This document shows positions 6,987 to 14,919 of a stretch of 19,274 nt of DNA, one piece after another. The position numbers were made by a program, and so were the translations under genes. The notes under the pieces are model-generated. The model was not told where the DNA came from. It searched no databases and saw only the letters and a program-made list of their open reading frames with translations. The stretch comes from Acidobacteriota bacterium. GTDB lineage: Bacteria > Acidobacteriota > Terriglobia > Terriglobales > Acidobacteriaceae. The stretch spans positions 1 to 19,274 of the forward strand of contig JAJZAL010000081.1 in assembly GCA_021799405.1 (NCBI GenBank), given 5' to 3'. Each line of letters starts with the position of its first letter. Within the stretch, counting starts at the first letter, position 1.

Positions 6987-8273
6987 TCAGGAAGTCACAG
7001 TTGGTGTCGCGCCGTCGACAGACCAATCAGCATTCTCGTGCACGCGGGAAAGCAGATCGGTAACACGCTTCTGGCGACCCCGAGACCACTTGGCATAGTG
7101 TTTCTTGACGACTTCGACTGAATCGCCCAGGACGTCAGCCACTTCTTCGAAGCTAGCCCCTTTCTCCAGCAATTCCGTAGCCAGGGTATGACGGAACCTG
7201 TGTGCATGCGCGTCTTTCACGCCGGATTTTTTGAATACCGCACCGACGCATTCCCCAATCACGCCGACGTTCGATCTCTTCGTGGACTTCCCCGACCAAA
7301 AGTAGTAGGGCCCGTCTGGGGCCGCCCCACGAGGAGTTGGCACGTTGTCAAGGGCTTCCTTCATTTCGCGCGGGATCGGTAAATAGATTTGCTCATTGTT
7401 TTTGGTAGCCCGAATAAAGATGACCCAGCGCCCATCCTCTTTCGTGATGCGGTCGCGGCGCAAAGCCGCAACGTCGCTGATCCGGAGCGCAGTAAAGCGC
7501 AGGACCAGGATGATGGCTTTCGCTCGTCTCCGTTCGTACTGGTTGCGGCCAAATTCCTGGGTTGCTGCGATGATTCTGTCAACTTCTTCAGGGGTGTAAG
7601 GTACCACATCGTTTGGAGAGCTGATCCTCGGCCCCCTGACTTTTGACGCAATGTTGTCTTTGCAGAGGTCTCGGCCCACACAGTATGTGAAGAATGCTCG
7701 CGTAGTCTCCAGTTCCTTCAAGCTTGTGATAGGTGCCAATGTTCGCGAAGCCCTGAAGCTATCAAGCATCATTACCGTCACGTCGCGAACATAGCGGACC
7801 CCGTTGCTTTCCATAAACGCCACGAGACGGTTCAGAGAATTTCGGTACTTACGAATGGTAGGAGCTTTCACGCCGTTTGTTTTGCAGTTTTCGAGATAAG
7901 CTCCGACGGCGTTCACCATGGTGGGAGTGTCATTGCTATCTGATGTAGTCTCCTCCTGGGCAGTCCTTGGTGAAGACACCGGCTCTGGTGCAGGTGAAGC
8001 GGCATTATCGGTCGGGAAGACCGCACTATCGTCGGATCGTTGATTCAGTGCCTCGGAACAAACCTGGACCAAGCGTGCCATTCGCATATTCGCTTTGGCC
8101 GCATCCCTCGTCTGCAGAGACTTGCGAAGAATTCGCTTTCCGTCCATGTAGCCATCGCCATAGATTGGGCAGTGGCAGCCGAACGCGATACGACCTTTCC
8201 GGCGTCCTCTACACTTCTTCGAGTGCCGCCGATAAATTGTGAATGAAATGATTGGGGCTTCCTGTTGATTCAT
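6987..8273 (-). CDS. Tyrosine recombinase / integrase with N-terminal Cys-His motif
   Basis: This is a 428-residue tyrosine recombinase. The N-terminus has His17, Cys21, Cys33 and Cys35 (RRHSKKC, then FGCHCPIYGDG), a possible metal-binding module. A low-complexity linker follows (about 80-118), then a core-binding domain (about 119-205) and the catalytic domain. Catalytic residues visible are Arg264 in TALRISDVAAL, Lys291 in RATKNNEQIYLPI, His358 and Arg361 in HAHRFRHTLATELLE, and the nucleophile Tyr393 in KKHYAKW. The usual second His/Trp of the LGH motif is replaced by Asp (VLGDSVEVV), a variant that is probably tolerated. The ATG at 8273 has AAAGGT upstream. It is the last gene of the minus-strand recombinase block and the one most clearly able to catalyse integration or excision. 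Confidence 0.88.
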   Translation of the reverse strand: MNQQEAPIISFTIYRRHSKKCRGRRKGRIAFGCHCPIYGDGYMDGKRILRKSLQTRDAAKANMRMARLVQVCSEALNQRSDDSAVFPTDNAASPAPEPVSSPRTAQEETTSDSNDTPTMVNAVGAYLENCKTNGVKAPTIRKYRNSLNRLVAFMESNGVRYVRDVTVMMLDSFRASRTLAPITSLKELETTRAFFTYCVGRDLCKDNIASKVRGPRISSPNDVVPYTPEEVDRIIAATQEFGRNQYERRRAKAIILVLRFTALRISDVAALRRDRITKEDGRWVIFIRATKNNEQIYLPIPREMKEALDNVPTPRGAAPDGPYYFWSGKSTKRSNVGVIGECVGAVFKKSGVKDAHAHRFRHTLATELLEKGASFEEVADVLGDSVEVVKKHYAKWSRGRQKRVTDLLSRVHENADWSVDGATPTVTS

Positions 8274-8688
8274 GAGGGTTACCTTTTTCAGCTAAAGAGG
8301 GATCCGAGTTGGTTCACGGGGTTGCGTGGGACCGGGATCCGGTCGTGGAATTCACTTCGGAGAAGTCAAAGGCAATCCGATCTGGTTGCAGAGCGGGGTG
8401 GTCAGCGGCGAGAAGTGTTCGAACGTTTCCAGAATTCAAGGGGAATGGGGTTCGGAAGAACTAGCTGTACCTCAGCGTCACCGGTGCCCAACGCTGGTCC
8501 CGCCCTCGTTCTTTGGGTTCGATCTGTGGACTCCGAGTTTTGCTAGGAATGGACGCCCGGGTGGGCGAGGAACGGGCAAATTCCTCGCGAATCTAGGATT
8601 GGGAGGATTGCGACGAAGGTTTATGAGATTAAGTAGGTGAGCGAAGGACCGAATTCATTCGGGATCAGGACTCCACGGTGAACCGTGT
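8274..8688. other. Intergenic gap inside the recombinase block
   Basis: This gap of about 415 bp lies between the HTH gene and the 428-aa recombinase. The plus-strand ORFs across it have no recognisable domains. It is rich in G on the plus strand and contains several short GGGATCC/GGATCC-type motifs, but I see no structure I would name. A promoter or attachment site for the downstream recombinase could lie here. Confidence 0.4.
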
Positions 8689-9132
8689 CTAGTCCTGCTT
8701 TCTACGCCCGGGCGTTTTCAACATGCTTGCGGTGCGCTGCACCCGGCGCTCCCATTGCTCGTCGGCATCGTGTGCGCTGCCGGAGGCTGTGCTCGATTGG
8801 GGGGCAACCCCCTGGGCAAGCTGTCTTGTGCGAATCCGTGGTGTACTTTTCGTCGTCTCCTGAACTTCCAAGCGCTGATGGACACGCGCCACGACGGATT
8901 CGGGAATACTCAAGCTGACGTAGCGCCGCGTGCGCTTCCTGCGGTTCATGGATTCCAGGCACAGCACACCGGGCTCGTTACGGAAAATGCGACGAATAGT
9001 GTCCTCGTCTTTGTTCCACAGCTTTGCAATCTCCTTTGGGGTGAAATGATGTTCGAACGCCCTCCCGGACACACCGCGACTGGCATCGGATGGATGCTGA
9101 TCCTCGCGCGTGTCTGGGGGGAATTCGGTCAT
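8689..9132 (-). CDS. Small helix-turn-helix protein, possible excisionase / recombination directionality factor
   Basis: The protein has 147 residues if it starts at the ATG at 9132; the frame is open to a GTG at 9201, but neither start has a strong ribosome binding site. Residues 28-60 (HHFTPKEIAKLWNKDEDTIR, then RIFRNEPGVL) form a MerR/excisionase-like HTH, and RRYVSLSIPESVVARVHQRL (70-89) completes the fold as in short DNA-binding proteins of this type. The remaining C-terminus is basic, polar and probably disordered. Its place between tyrosine recombinase genes suggests that it helps to set the direction of recombination, as Xis proteins do. This is an inference from fold and context. Confidence 0.6.
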   Translation of the reverse strand: MTEFPPDTREDQHPSDASRGVSGRAFEHHFTPKEIAKLWNKDEDTIRRIFRNEPGVLCLESMNRRKRTRRYVSLSIPESVVARVHQRLEVQETTKSTPRIRTRQLAQGVAPQSSTASGSAHDADEQWERRVQRTASMLKTPGRRKQD

Positions 9133-9272
9133 GGGATGGTTGCGAAATGGGGTTTCAGGGTGAACGTTGCGCAGCGCTTTGTAAGCCCAAAGACACTGCA
9201 CGGACGTGCATGGATGGAGTATTTATGGCGTTGGTTAACGCCTGATTTGGGGGAACAAGACTTAGCAGCTGG

Positions 9273-9397
9273 ATTGCAGTAGTTGCAATGCACCGCCATA
9301 CTTTGGCAGGAAAGAGTGGTGGACTCTGGTAGCGGGGGATGTAATCCGGCTGAGGTGTCCATCTCCGCCGGTCACAATGCCAGGATCATTGCAATCC
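9273..9397. repeat. Cluster of short dyads upstream of the HTH gene
   Basis: Three small dyads lie in the 276-bp gap between the HTH gene and the 574-aa recombinase: ATTGCA-gtagt-TGCAAT (9273-9289), GGAT-gta-ATCC (9337-9347), and ATTGCAAT followed by CCGG (9388-9399). GGATTGCA at 9271-9278 is also the inverse of TGCAATCC at 9390-9397. Each is short, but their clustering and shared words suggest operators or recombinase accessory sites. Confidence 0.35.
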
Positions 9398-9408
9398 GGT
9401 GTACGTCC

Positions 9409-11133
9409 TTAAGAGTAACGACCCTTGCAACGCTGAACCCTCGCTGCCCGCTGTTTGCGATACTCCTCGTCATACCGCATCTTGATTGTCGGGTAGTCGA
9501 TCCACTGGATCTTTGCGAGTACGGCATCCTTATTGGGGTATTTGTCGCGCCAATAGTAAGCAAAGCTGCTGCGGATCGACGTGGGTGAGGCGCGCTTTTT
9601 GATGTAGCGCCAAACCACGCCGCTGACGCGATTCCCGAGGTTGCTGGGGCTCAGAGGCAGTCCGGACTTGTTCCAGAAGAGGAGCTTCGGATGGTCCGGA
9701 TCCGCAAGCAGCGGCCGGTATTCCTTCAGATACAGTTCAAGCAGGGGAACAATCTGGCGGAGAACCAGTCCGCGATGCAGTTCTCCCTGCAAGTCCTCAA
9801 AGTGAAACTGCCAGAACTCAGTTCCCGGGTCCTGGCTCAATTGCTCTTTCGCCCAGGCAGGGATGGCAAGCGGTGGTCCATCCTTGGGAATCGCTCCCTT
9901 GAAGATATGCCGGCCTACTTCCGCCAGCCTGAGGAAGCGAGACGGCCACTGCGCCAGAATCAAGCAAGAAAGAAGCAATTCGTCGGTGATGCTCCACGCG
10001 AGAGTCCACGGGGAGGGGTCGACAAGCGCCAGGCGATCACGACGCATCTTGTCGGGGACTAACGCGAGATCCTGGAATGGCACATAGCGCTTTCTCCTTC
10101 TTGCCTTGAGAGCGCTTTCGGGTTCTCTCCGCAGTTTGCGATAGACAGAGTCGATCCAGCTAAGATCGCAGTCCCTGAATGCGGACGCACGGCTAAGCGC
10201 TGAGAAGATTGTGCTGAAGTATGCGACCACCGTCGTCCGTTTGCAGCCTCTCACGGTCCGAAGGAAGAGGGCGTATTCGAAAATGAAGGCTTCGTTCAAT
10301 AATGGGCGAATACTGGTCAGGTCTACGATCCCACGCAGAGTTACGGCGTACCCCACCAGCGCCTCGAAGTACATGATGATCCACTGATCAGCTGTTGATG
10401 TGAGAGACGGCCTTCTGATACCCGTCGTTGTGCGCCGCGTACTTACAATTCCGAGGATTTCTTCACGGAGCGATTGCGGCATGAGGTTAATGCGCAGCTT
10501 ATAGCTTGGACATCTTGGCGCAGTATTAAGGAGAGGAAACATATGCTGGAGCTCAGCCCTCTGAATTCGGGTCAGAAGCAATCTTTGTGCGTCCCTGGTA
10601 TAGCTGTAGGTCCGTCCTTCGGATAGTCTGGCATCTGCCCATACGGTAAGATCATCCTGCGAAAAGTCGATCGGTCGGCGCCCACGGCGAATAGCGTCCT
10701 GCACGATGGTCAACAATCCATGGTTGAGATCGACACCTCGAGTGGAGGCTTCCCATTCATTAATCAGTGCGAAGCTTTCCCGGGAGAAGCCAAATTTTCG
10801 CGCGTAACGTAACAGCGCTTTGCGCCTGTCCAGTAATTTCGCTTTGGATTTGGGCGAGAGGTGGCACTTGGCCACGTAATCGAAAAAAGTCTCCTCGTTT
10901 TCGATTACCTGCACCACCGTCAATTGATCCCGGGGCGTCATCAGAGACCTTGAGATATGGTTGGCGACAGTTACGAAATCACCCATTTGCTTGCAGATTT
11001 GCTTCTTTGTTTTGGTAGGGTCATGTGACAGTTCGAGCCGGATTGCAGTCAGCACTTCGTGGATGGTCTCGTTGTGAGCGACAGCCGCGGCCGATGCATG
11101 TGAGGTTTTGGGGTGTGAAACAGATCTAGCCAT
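9409..11133 (-). CDS. Divergent tyrosine recombinase-like protein (574 aa)
   Basis: This is a large protein whose C-terminal third resembles a diverged tyrosine recombinase. AQWPSRFLRLAEVG (about 395-407) fits the first Arg motif, SPTSIRSSFAYYW (about 516-528) keeps the Arg of His-x-x-Arg but not the His, and Tyr554 in KMRYDEEY is the likely nucleophile. The N-terminal half is probably the DNA-binding region. It aligns by eye with the adjacent 595-aa protein in several blocks: YKLRINLMPQSLREEILG, then AIPAWAKE, then LYLKEYRPLLAD. The ATG at 11133 has GGAG 5 nt upstream. Multi-recombinase modules are known in other elements (Tn554 TnpA/TnpB, recombinase-in-trio elements); here the catalytic set is degenerate, so it could be an active variant or a structural partner. 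Confidence 0.7.
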   Translation of the reverse strand: MARSVSHPKTSHASAAAVAHNETIHEVLTAIRLELSHDPTKTKKQICKQMGDFVTVANHISRSLMTPRDQLTVVQVIENEETFFDYVAKCHLSPKSKAKLLDRRKALLRYARKFGFSRESFALINEWEASTRGVDLNHGLLTIVQDAIRRGRRPIDFSQDDLTVWADARLSEGRTYSYTRDAQRLLLTRIQRAELQHMFPLLNTAPRCPSYKLRINLMPQSLREEILGIVSTRRTTTGIRRPSLTSTADQWIIMYFEALVGYAVTLRGIVDLTSIRPLLNEAFIFEYALFLRTVRGCKRTTVVAYFSTIFSALSRASAFRDCDLSWIDSVYRKLRREPESALKARRRKRYVPFQDLALVPDKMRRDRLALVDPSPWTLAWSITDELLLSCLILAQWPSRFLRLAEVGRHIFKGAIPKDGPPLAIPAWAKEQLSQDPGTEFWQFHFEDLQGELHRGLVLRQIVPLLELYLKEYRPLLADPDHPKLLFWNKSGLPLSPSNLGNRVSGVVWRYIKKRASPTSIRSSFAYYWRDKYPNKDAVLAKIQWIDYPTIKMRYDEEYRKQRAARVQRCKGRYS

Positions 11134-11164
11134 AGTTCTCCATTCCCTAATTTGGGGGGCAGTC

Positions 11165-11190
11165 CCGGATCTGGAAGTATCCAGATCCGG
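11165..11190. repeat. Perfect 10+6+10 inverted repeat between two recombinase genes
   Basis: The arm CCGGATCTGG, a 6-nt spacer (AAGTAT) and the arm CCAGATCCGG lie in the 82-bp gap between the 595-aa and 574-aa recombinase genes. The arm and spacer lengths are those of a tyrosine-recombinase core site such as dif. No T-tract follows on either strand, so it is not a standard terminator. It could instead be an operator or a translational control hairpin. Confidence 0.7.
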
Positions 11191-11215
11191 TATTGCGCGC
11201 TTGTTGTTTTAGAAA

Positions 11216-13003
11216 TTACTGCGTTAGGATAGCGATCTCATCTTCGAGGGCGACGGCGCCATGCGAAGCATTGAAGCCCGCTGTGTAATAACGAACGGTC
11301 GTGCTGCAGGCAAAGGGATCAATGTGCCACAGGGAAGTGGCGATCTCTTCGACCGTTGCTCCAGCGGAAAGCATGTGCGCAGCATAAAGATCGCGGAAGT
11401 CCTTGACCTTCATCCGCTTCTCCGTGAACCGCACGCTAAGCCGAGCCACCAGGCTCAGCAGGCTCTTCTGGTTGAGTGGATTTCCGTTCCGTGCGAAAAA
11501 TACGAGCGTAGAATCCGCTCTATCGGGATTGAGCTGCCGGAGAAGAAGCGGACGATAGCGCTCCATGTACTCGCGGAACAAATCGCGCACCTCGTGAGGT
11601 AAAACCTCCCATACCTCATGCCCCGCCTTCGTCGCGCTCTCCGTCCAATGTCCAACTAGGAACTTGGTTCGTGGATTGTTGCTTCGGAGCTTTTTTGCCC
11701 AGTCGGGGAGTTTAAATTGGGAGGCCAGCTCGGCGGAGATGTCGGTGATGAAGAGGTTCAGCTGCTGGTGCTCATGGCTGCGCGCTTCGCAGGTGTTCCT
11801 GGACCGATGGGGCGTGTGGACGTTGATCATAAAGGTCAGAGCATCGTGGATCACCCACCCTGTCTCAATCTCCGTCAGCTTTTGCGGTCCTGTCCTCAGG
11901 GAGAGAATTCGCGAAGCAATCTCTGCAACTGATGGATAATCGGGAAGGCCATCGAGCTTGCGCCTCTGGACTTTGCCGGGTGCTTCTTTGCGCAGTTCAC
12001 GAAGTTTAGCGCGAAACCAGCTGTAATCAACTCCCTTCAGCTTCGGGTAGGTGGAGCTGAGAGAGCATATACTGCTCATCTTCGAGATCACGCTCTGCGG
12101 TTTGCAGCGCTTGTTTGCGAGGAGCCAGTCCACGAAGCCGCAAACGATCTCCTTCGTGATCAGCTGAGAAAGATGGGTGATTCCGCCGATTCCGCGGATC
12201 ACTCGCGCGTAGCTGTAGAGCTCGAGGAAGGAGCGCCGCAGGTTCATTCCGGTGACTGGCCGGATCATCAGCCTGGCATCGCGATCGGCCAGATCCTCGT
12301 CGGCCGCTTTCCATCTGATTGCCCCGAAAATTTCCCGTTGGAGCGATCGCGGCAGATCTTCGAGCTTAAGGCGGTATCGCGGCAGATTCTTGCTGGCCAG
12401 GCTGAACTTCGGAAGCAGGTCCTGGAGTCCTGCCCGGCGCAACATCGTGCGGAAGTGGGATTCCATCTGAACAATAGATCCCAGCGAGCGGCCCTTCCCG
12501 AGCATTCGCTGCTTCCATGCGGCGATCACTTCTTCGGTGAAATCTTGCGGCAAACAGTTCTGGCGAATCGCTAATCGCACAATGCTCCCAGATCCCCGTG
12601 CGTCTCCCTTCAGTGCGGTGCGTATCGGTTGCCAGGCCTTGCGTAGCTCGAAGGCCGGTGACGTCCAGCCCGCCATGTGGGCCAGTTCGAGCAGCTTATG
12701 CAGCTCGCAGGTGTACTGGACTGCTGACTGATGGCCCACTCCCAGCGCTTCAATGTAAGCAATCAGACGCGCGTCGATCTCTACGAGTTCGTCCAGCGGT
12801 ATTGCAGTGGGCGGGAGATCGAGCATCCTTGAAATCCGTCTGCAGGTCGTGCGCAGCAGGCTCATGAGTTGCTTCTGCGCGCGTGAGGGGGCGGAGATTG
12901 CAGCATAGCTGCGTTCGATGTTCGACATTGCGTCGGCAAGTGTCCGAGGTGCCTTTGTCTTTTTCGTGAGCGGATAGAGGCCGGAATCAGTGAGCAGAGT
13001 CAC
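11216..13003 (-). CDS. Divergent tyrosine recombinase-like protein (595 aa)
   Basis: This is the first gene of the recombinase block. The GTG start at 13003 is set by AGGAGG 7 nt upstream (13011-13016). The N-terminal 140 residues look like a SAM-like core-binding region (ALGVGHQSAVQYTCELHKLL). The C-terminal part carries diverged catalytic motifs: Arg400/Arg402 in HTPHRSRNTCEA, Arg537 in KVKDFRDLYAAHMLSAGA with the His of His-x-x-Arg replaced by Lys, His560 in SLWHIDPF, and Tyr572/Tyr573 in TVRYYTAGF. It shares blocks with the 574-aa neighbour: YRLKLEDLPRSLQREIFG, then KLPDWAKK, then EYMERYRPLLL. The conserved Arg, His and Tyr positions argue for an active or recently active recombinase. I infer that the two large proteins work together as a pair. 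Confidence 0.75.
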   Translation of the reverse strand: MTLLTDSGLYPLTKKTKAPRTLADAMSNIERSYAAISAPSRAQKQLMSLLRTTCRRISRMLDLPPTAIPLDELVEIDARLIAYIEALGVGHQSAVQYTCELHKLLELAHMAGWTSPAFELRKAWQPIRTALKGDARGSGSIVRLAIRQNCLPQDFTEEVIAAWKQRMLGKGRSLGSIVQMESHFRTMLRRAGLQDLLPKFSLASKNLPRYRLKLEDLPRSLQREIFGAIRWKAADEDLADRDARLMIRPVTGMNLRRSFLELYSYARVIRGIGGITHLSQLITKEIVCGFVDWLLANKRCKPQSVISKMSSICSLSSTYPKLKGVDYSWFRAKLRELRKEAPGKVQRRKLDGLPDYPSVAEIASRILSLRTGPQKLTEIETGWVIHDALTFMINVHTPHRSRNTCEARSHEHQQLNLFITDISAELASQFKLPDWAKKLRSNNPRTKFLVGHWTESATKAGHEVWEVLPHEVRDLFREYMERYRPLLLRQLNPDRADSTLVFFARNGNPLNQKSLLSLVARLSVRFTEKRMKVKDFRDLYAAHMLSAGATVEEIATSLWHIDPFACSTTVRYYTAGFNASHGAVALEDEIAILTQ

Positions 13004-13628
13004 GGCATTGCCTCCTATGAAAGGGATTTTTGGTTTTGGTGGAGAGGGCAGTACTTCTCAGCATGTATGGACTGTGGTGCAGCCCATACGGCCGCTACGA
13101 GGGGGAACCCGTCGGTGCGTCGCCGCAGGCGCACAGGCATGAGAATCTGCCCGAGTGGGAAGGGGGTGGGCGCGAGCCTCCACCCGGGAACGATCAGAGG
13201 TCTGGTCGGAAGTGGGGGGCGAGTACAGGGGGTGGTTGGGGGAAAGTCCGGCGGCGCTGGCGCGCTGGCCGTTTGCTACAGGGGTTGGTCGTGCATTTCT
13301 GGTTGAGGGTCAGCTGGATGGAGGATCAACTCTTGTCATCCTTTGTTACCACGTGGTGAGCGTGTCACGTTGCCGGCCAGCGGTGGAAGGCGCTTTCGCA
13401 GCGGCGTTTGGACTGGCGCCCTTTTGTTGTTGCGGACCTCGAGGGAGATTTGTGGGATAGGGCGTGGATGGTCACCTCACTTCGAATCGAGATTTGATTA
13501 CATGACTGAACCCTCTTTCCGGGTGAGCGAGTGTGGATGTCGGTGCCGGGAACTCAGGTGCGTGTCGAACAGCCGAGCCGGCGGCATCGCGGTCGGGCGC
13601 AAGAAGCTCGGAGACTTCGACGAGCAGA
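13004..13628. other. Upstream region of the recombinase block
   Basis: I see no gene in these 625 bp. The plus-strand ORFs in three frames are overlapping, Gly/Arg/Trp-rich and domain-free, as expected from a G-rich non-coding strand. Long G runs (for example around 13160-13250) give strong strand skew. The region should hold the promoter of the minus-strand recombinase genes and contains the inverted repeat at 13065-13089. Confidence 0.45.
13065..13089. repeat. Inverted repeat (10+5+10, one mismatch) upstream of the 595-aa recombinase
   Basis: The arms GTATGGACTG and CAGCCCATAC pair at nine of ten positions around a 5-nt spacer. It lies about 60 bp upstream of the recombinase start. Its GTATGG half-site is also the core of the tandem array near 14815. 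One-mismatch dyads of this length occur by chance in a window this size, so only the position and the shared word make it notable. Confidence 0.4.
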
Positions 13629-14156
13629 TCACCGCAGTGTCACTGTCGAGTCTCCGCCGGAAGGACCGTCGCCCGGATTGGAACCGGGGAGTTCGATCGT
13701 GATGTGGATACAACTGGGAAGGGCGTGGCCACCAGTTGGTACAGGACTCGGAGCGGCTGCTTCGCAGTGCGTTGAGACATTCCATCCGCGAGGCAGAGCC
13801 GAGACAACGTCCTCCGCTGTCACCGACGTTTCATCCAGCAACCTGCGCGCGTGCTCGACGAGCAGGGTCACACTGTGCGCGATTCCCGCTTTCCCTTCAC
13901 GGTCCAGATCCGTCGCGATCCGGTCGGCGACGGTATCGCCGTCCAGGGCCGCTAGGTCGAATAGAGAGGGACGGCGCCCCTGGTAATCGTAATACTCGCG
14001 CATGTAGCCGGCGGCGACCCCCATGTGCTCGAGGTGGCGCGCGGCGCTAAACGGATCCCAGACCATACCGGTGGAGACGACCTGCTCGATGTAGGCGATG
14101 AGGTCGGCGATGCCGATCTGCTCAGGGTTGCGGTGGATGTTTGGGATGGTGCTCAT
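13629..14156 (-). CDS. Hypothetical protein, 175 aa
   Basis: I do not recognise this protein. The ATG at 14156 has GAGGAG 8 nt upstream, a good start. Residues 1-55 (IGIADLIAYIEQVVSTGMVW, then DPFSAARHLEHMGVAAGYMR) and about 85-125 (EGKAGIAHSVTLLVEHARRL) look like alpha helices, so the fold is probably helical and cytoplasmic. There is no signal peptide, membrane segment or Cys cluster. The last 40 residues are Pro/Gly/Ser-rich and probably disordered. It follows the four-helix bundle gene on the same strand with a 113-bp gap that contains a hairpin-capable repeat (AGTCCCC at 14212-14218, GGGGACT at 14240-14246). It may be the last cargo gene before the recombinase block. Confidence 0.6.
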   Translation of the reverse strand: MSTIPNIHRNPEQIGIADLIAYIEQVVSTGMVWDPFSAARHLEHMGVAAGYMREYYDYQGRRPSLFDLAALDGDTVADRIATDLDREGKAGIAHSVTLLVEHARRLLDETSVTAEDVVSALPRGWNVSTHCEAAAPSPVPTGGHALPSCIHITIELPGSNPGDGPSGGDSTVTLR

Positions 14157-14261
14157 ATTGAGTGCTCCTCGTTATTGGTGGGTATAAATCGTCGGCGTAG
14201 CCGGAGCTCAAAGTCCCCGTCAGGGCGGCTGGTCGGCAAGGGGACTCGTGGTGATAAAGCG

Positions 14262-14287
14262 GTCAGGCGTCAGCGGTCAGCAGTCAG
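14262..14287. repeat. Four copies of a GTCAGNN heptamer
   Basis: GTCAG occurs four times at exact 7-bp spacing (14262, 14269, 14276, 14283). The array covers the stop codon and the last codons of the four-helix bundle gene. It is a short tandem repeat that could change length by slippage and alter the C-terminus of that protein. Confidence 0.6.
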
Positions 14288-14629
14288 GGACTTTTGGAGC
14301 CCCGCAAGCATGCGCTTCACTTCAACGGTGTGCTCGTGCAGCTTCTGGTAGTTTGTGACGTCAATGAACTGAAGGTCCCGAGCGAGAAGCAGATGGTACT
14401 CCAACTCGCTCGCCGACCCCATAGCAATTGAAGCGAATCGTGCGAGCTCGGCATTGCCATTCCTCCCGCATCCCTCCGCGAGGTTTGCTGGTATCGAGGC
14501 CGCAGAGCGTCGAATCTGGCTTGTGAGCCCGAACCGCTCGTGCACAGGAAATGCGACTGATGCTCGATAGATCTCCAGGACTAAGGTGTGGGCCTTTTCC
14601 CAAACCTGCAAGCAACGAAAATCTCTCAT
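14270..14629 (-). CDS. Four-helix bundle protein (23S rRNA intervening-sequence / S23 family)
   Basis: This is a 119-residue protein with the full family pattern: MRDFRCLQVWEKAHTLVLEI at the N-terminus, FGLTSQIRRSAASIPANLAE (about 34-53), GCGRNGNAELARFASIAMGS (about 53-72), then ASELEYHLLLARDLQFI. Members form pentameric four-helix bundles and were first found inside intervening sequences of 23S rRNA genes. They are also common as stand-alone genes in accessory DNA, and their biochemical role is unknown. Here no rRNA surrounds it. The ATG at 14629 has GAGGAG upstream and a plausible promoter at 14697-14725. Its length is typical and no damage is seen. The end of the gene is formed by the GTCAG heptamer array. 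Confidence 0.85.
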   Translation of the reverse strand: MRDFRCLQVWEKAHTLVLEIYRASVAFPVHERFGLTSQIRRSAASIPANLAEGCGRNGNAELARFASIAMGSASELEYHLLLARDLQFIDVTNYQKLHEHTVEVKRMLAGLQKSLTADR

Positions 14630-14696
14630 GCAAATTGCTCCTCATCAACCCTCTCCTAATCCAGCGAGGTTGGAGCTTTTTCGGATGGCTATTGTG

Positions 14697-14725
14697 ACTA
14701 TGACGCAGGATTCGCTTTTCGACAA
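14697..14725 (-). promoter_or_regulatory. Candidate sigma70-type promoter for the four-helix bundle gene
   Basis: On the minus strand, TTGTCG and CATAGT are separated by 17 nt and lie about 70 bp upstream of the ATG. Each box matches the consensus at four of six positions. The GTATGGC repeat array starts about 90 bp further upstream, so it could regulate this promoter. Confidence 0.4.
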
Positions 14726-14814
14726 TATGTACTTATTGGTAATATCTTTGTACTTCCGTTTTACTTGACGTCTATAGCAGAATTGAAGGAAATGTCATGC
14801 ACGCAAAACTATCT

Positions 14815-14864
14815 GTATGGCACAGTATGGCTCGGTATGGCACAATATGGCCCGGTACAGTAAT
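14815..14864. repeat. Tandem 10-bp GTATGGC repeats (iteron-like array)
   Basis: Five adjacent 10-bp units start at 14815, 14825, 14835, 14845 and 14855: GTATGGCACA, GTATGGCTCG, GTATGGCACA, ATATGGCCCG and a diverged GTACAGTAAT. Two more related units follow at 14901-14920 (GTATGGTCCG, GTAAGGCAGA). A 10-bp period places every unit on the same face of the helix, as expected for cooperative protein binding. An AT-rich tract follows (14920-14965). The arrangement resembles replication iterons next to an unwinding element, or a multi-site operator. It is not coding in any convincing frame. Confidence 0.75.
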
Positions 14865-14919
14865 GTCTTAAGGTAACTCTATGACGCGTAATTTTGACAG
14901 GTATGGTCCGGTAAGGCAG

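Noticed and set aside
13030..13460. Overlapping plus-strand ORFs upstream of the recombinase block
   Set aside because: All three frames are open because of G-rich sequence; the translations are Gly/Arg/Trp-rich and have no domain or good start.
13671..13700. tRNA T-arm-like sequence on the minus strand (CCGG-TTCCAAT-CCGG), a possible attachment site
   Set aside because: The loop lacks the conserved purine after TTC, there is no acceptor stem or anticodon arm around it, and it lies inside an open coding frame.
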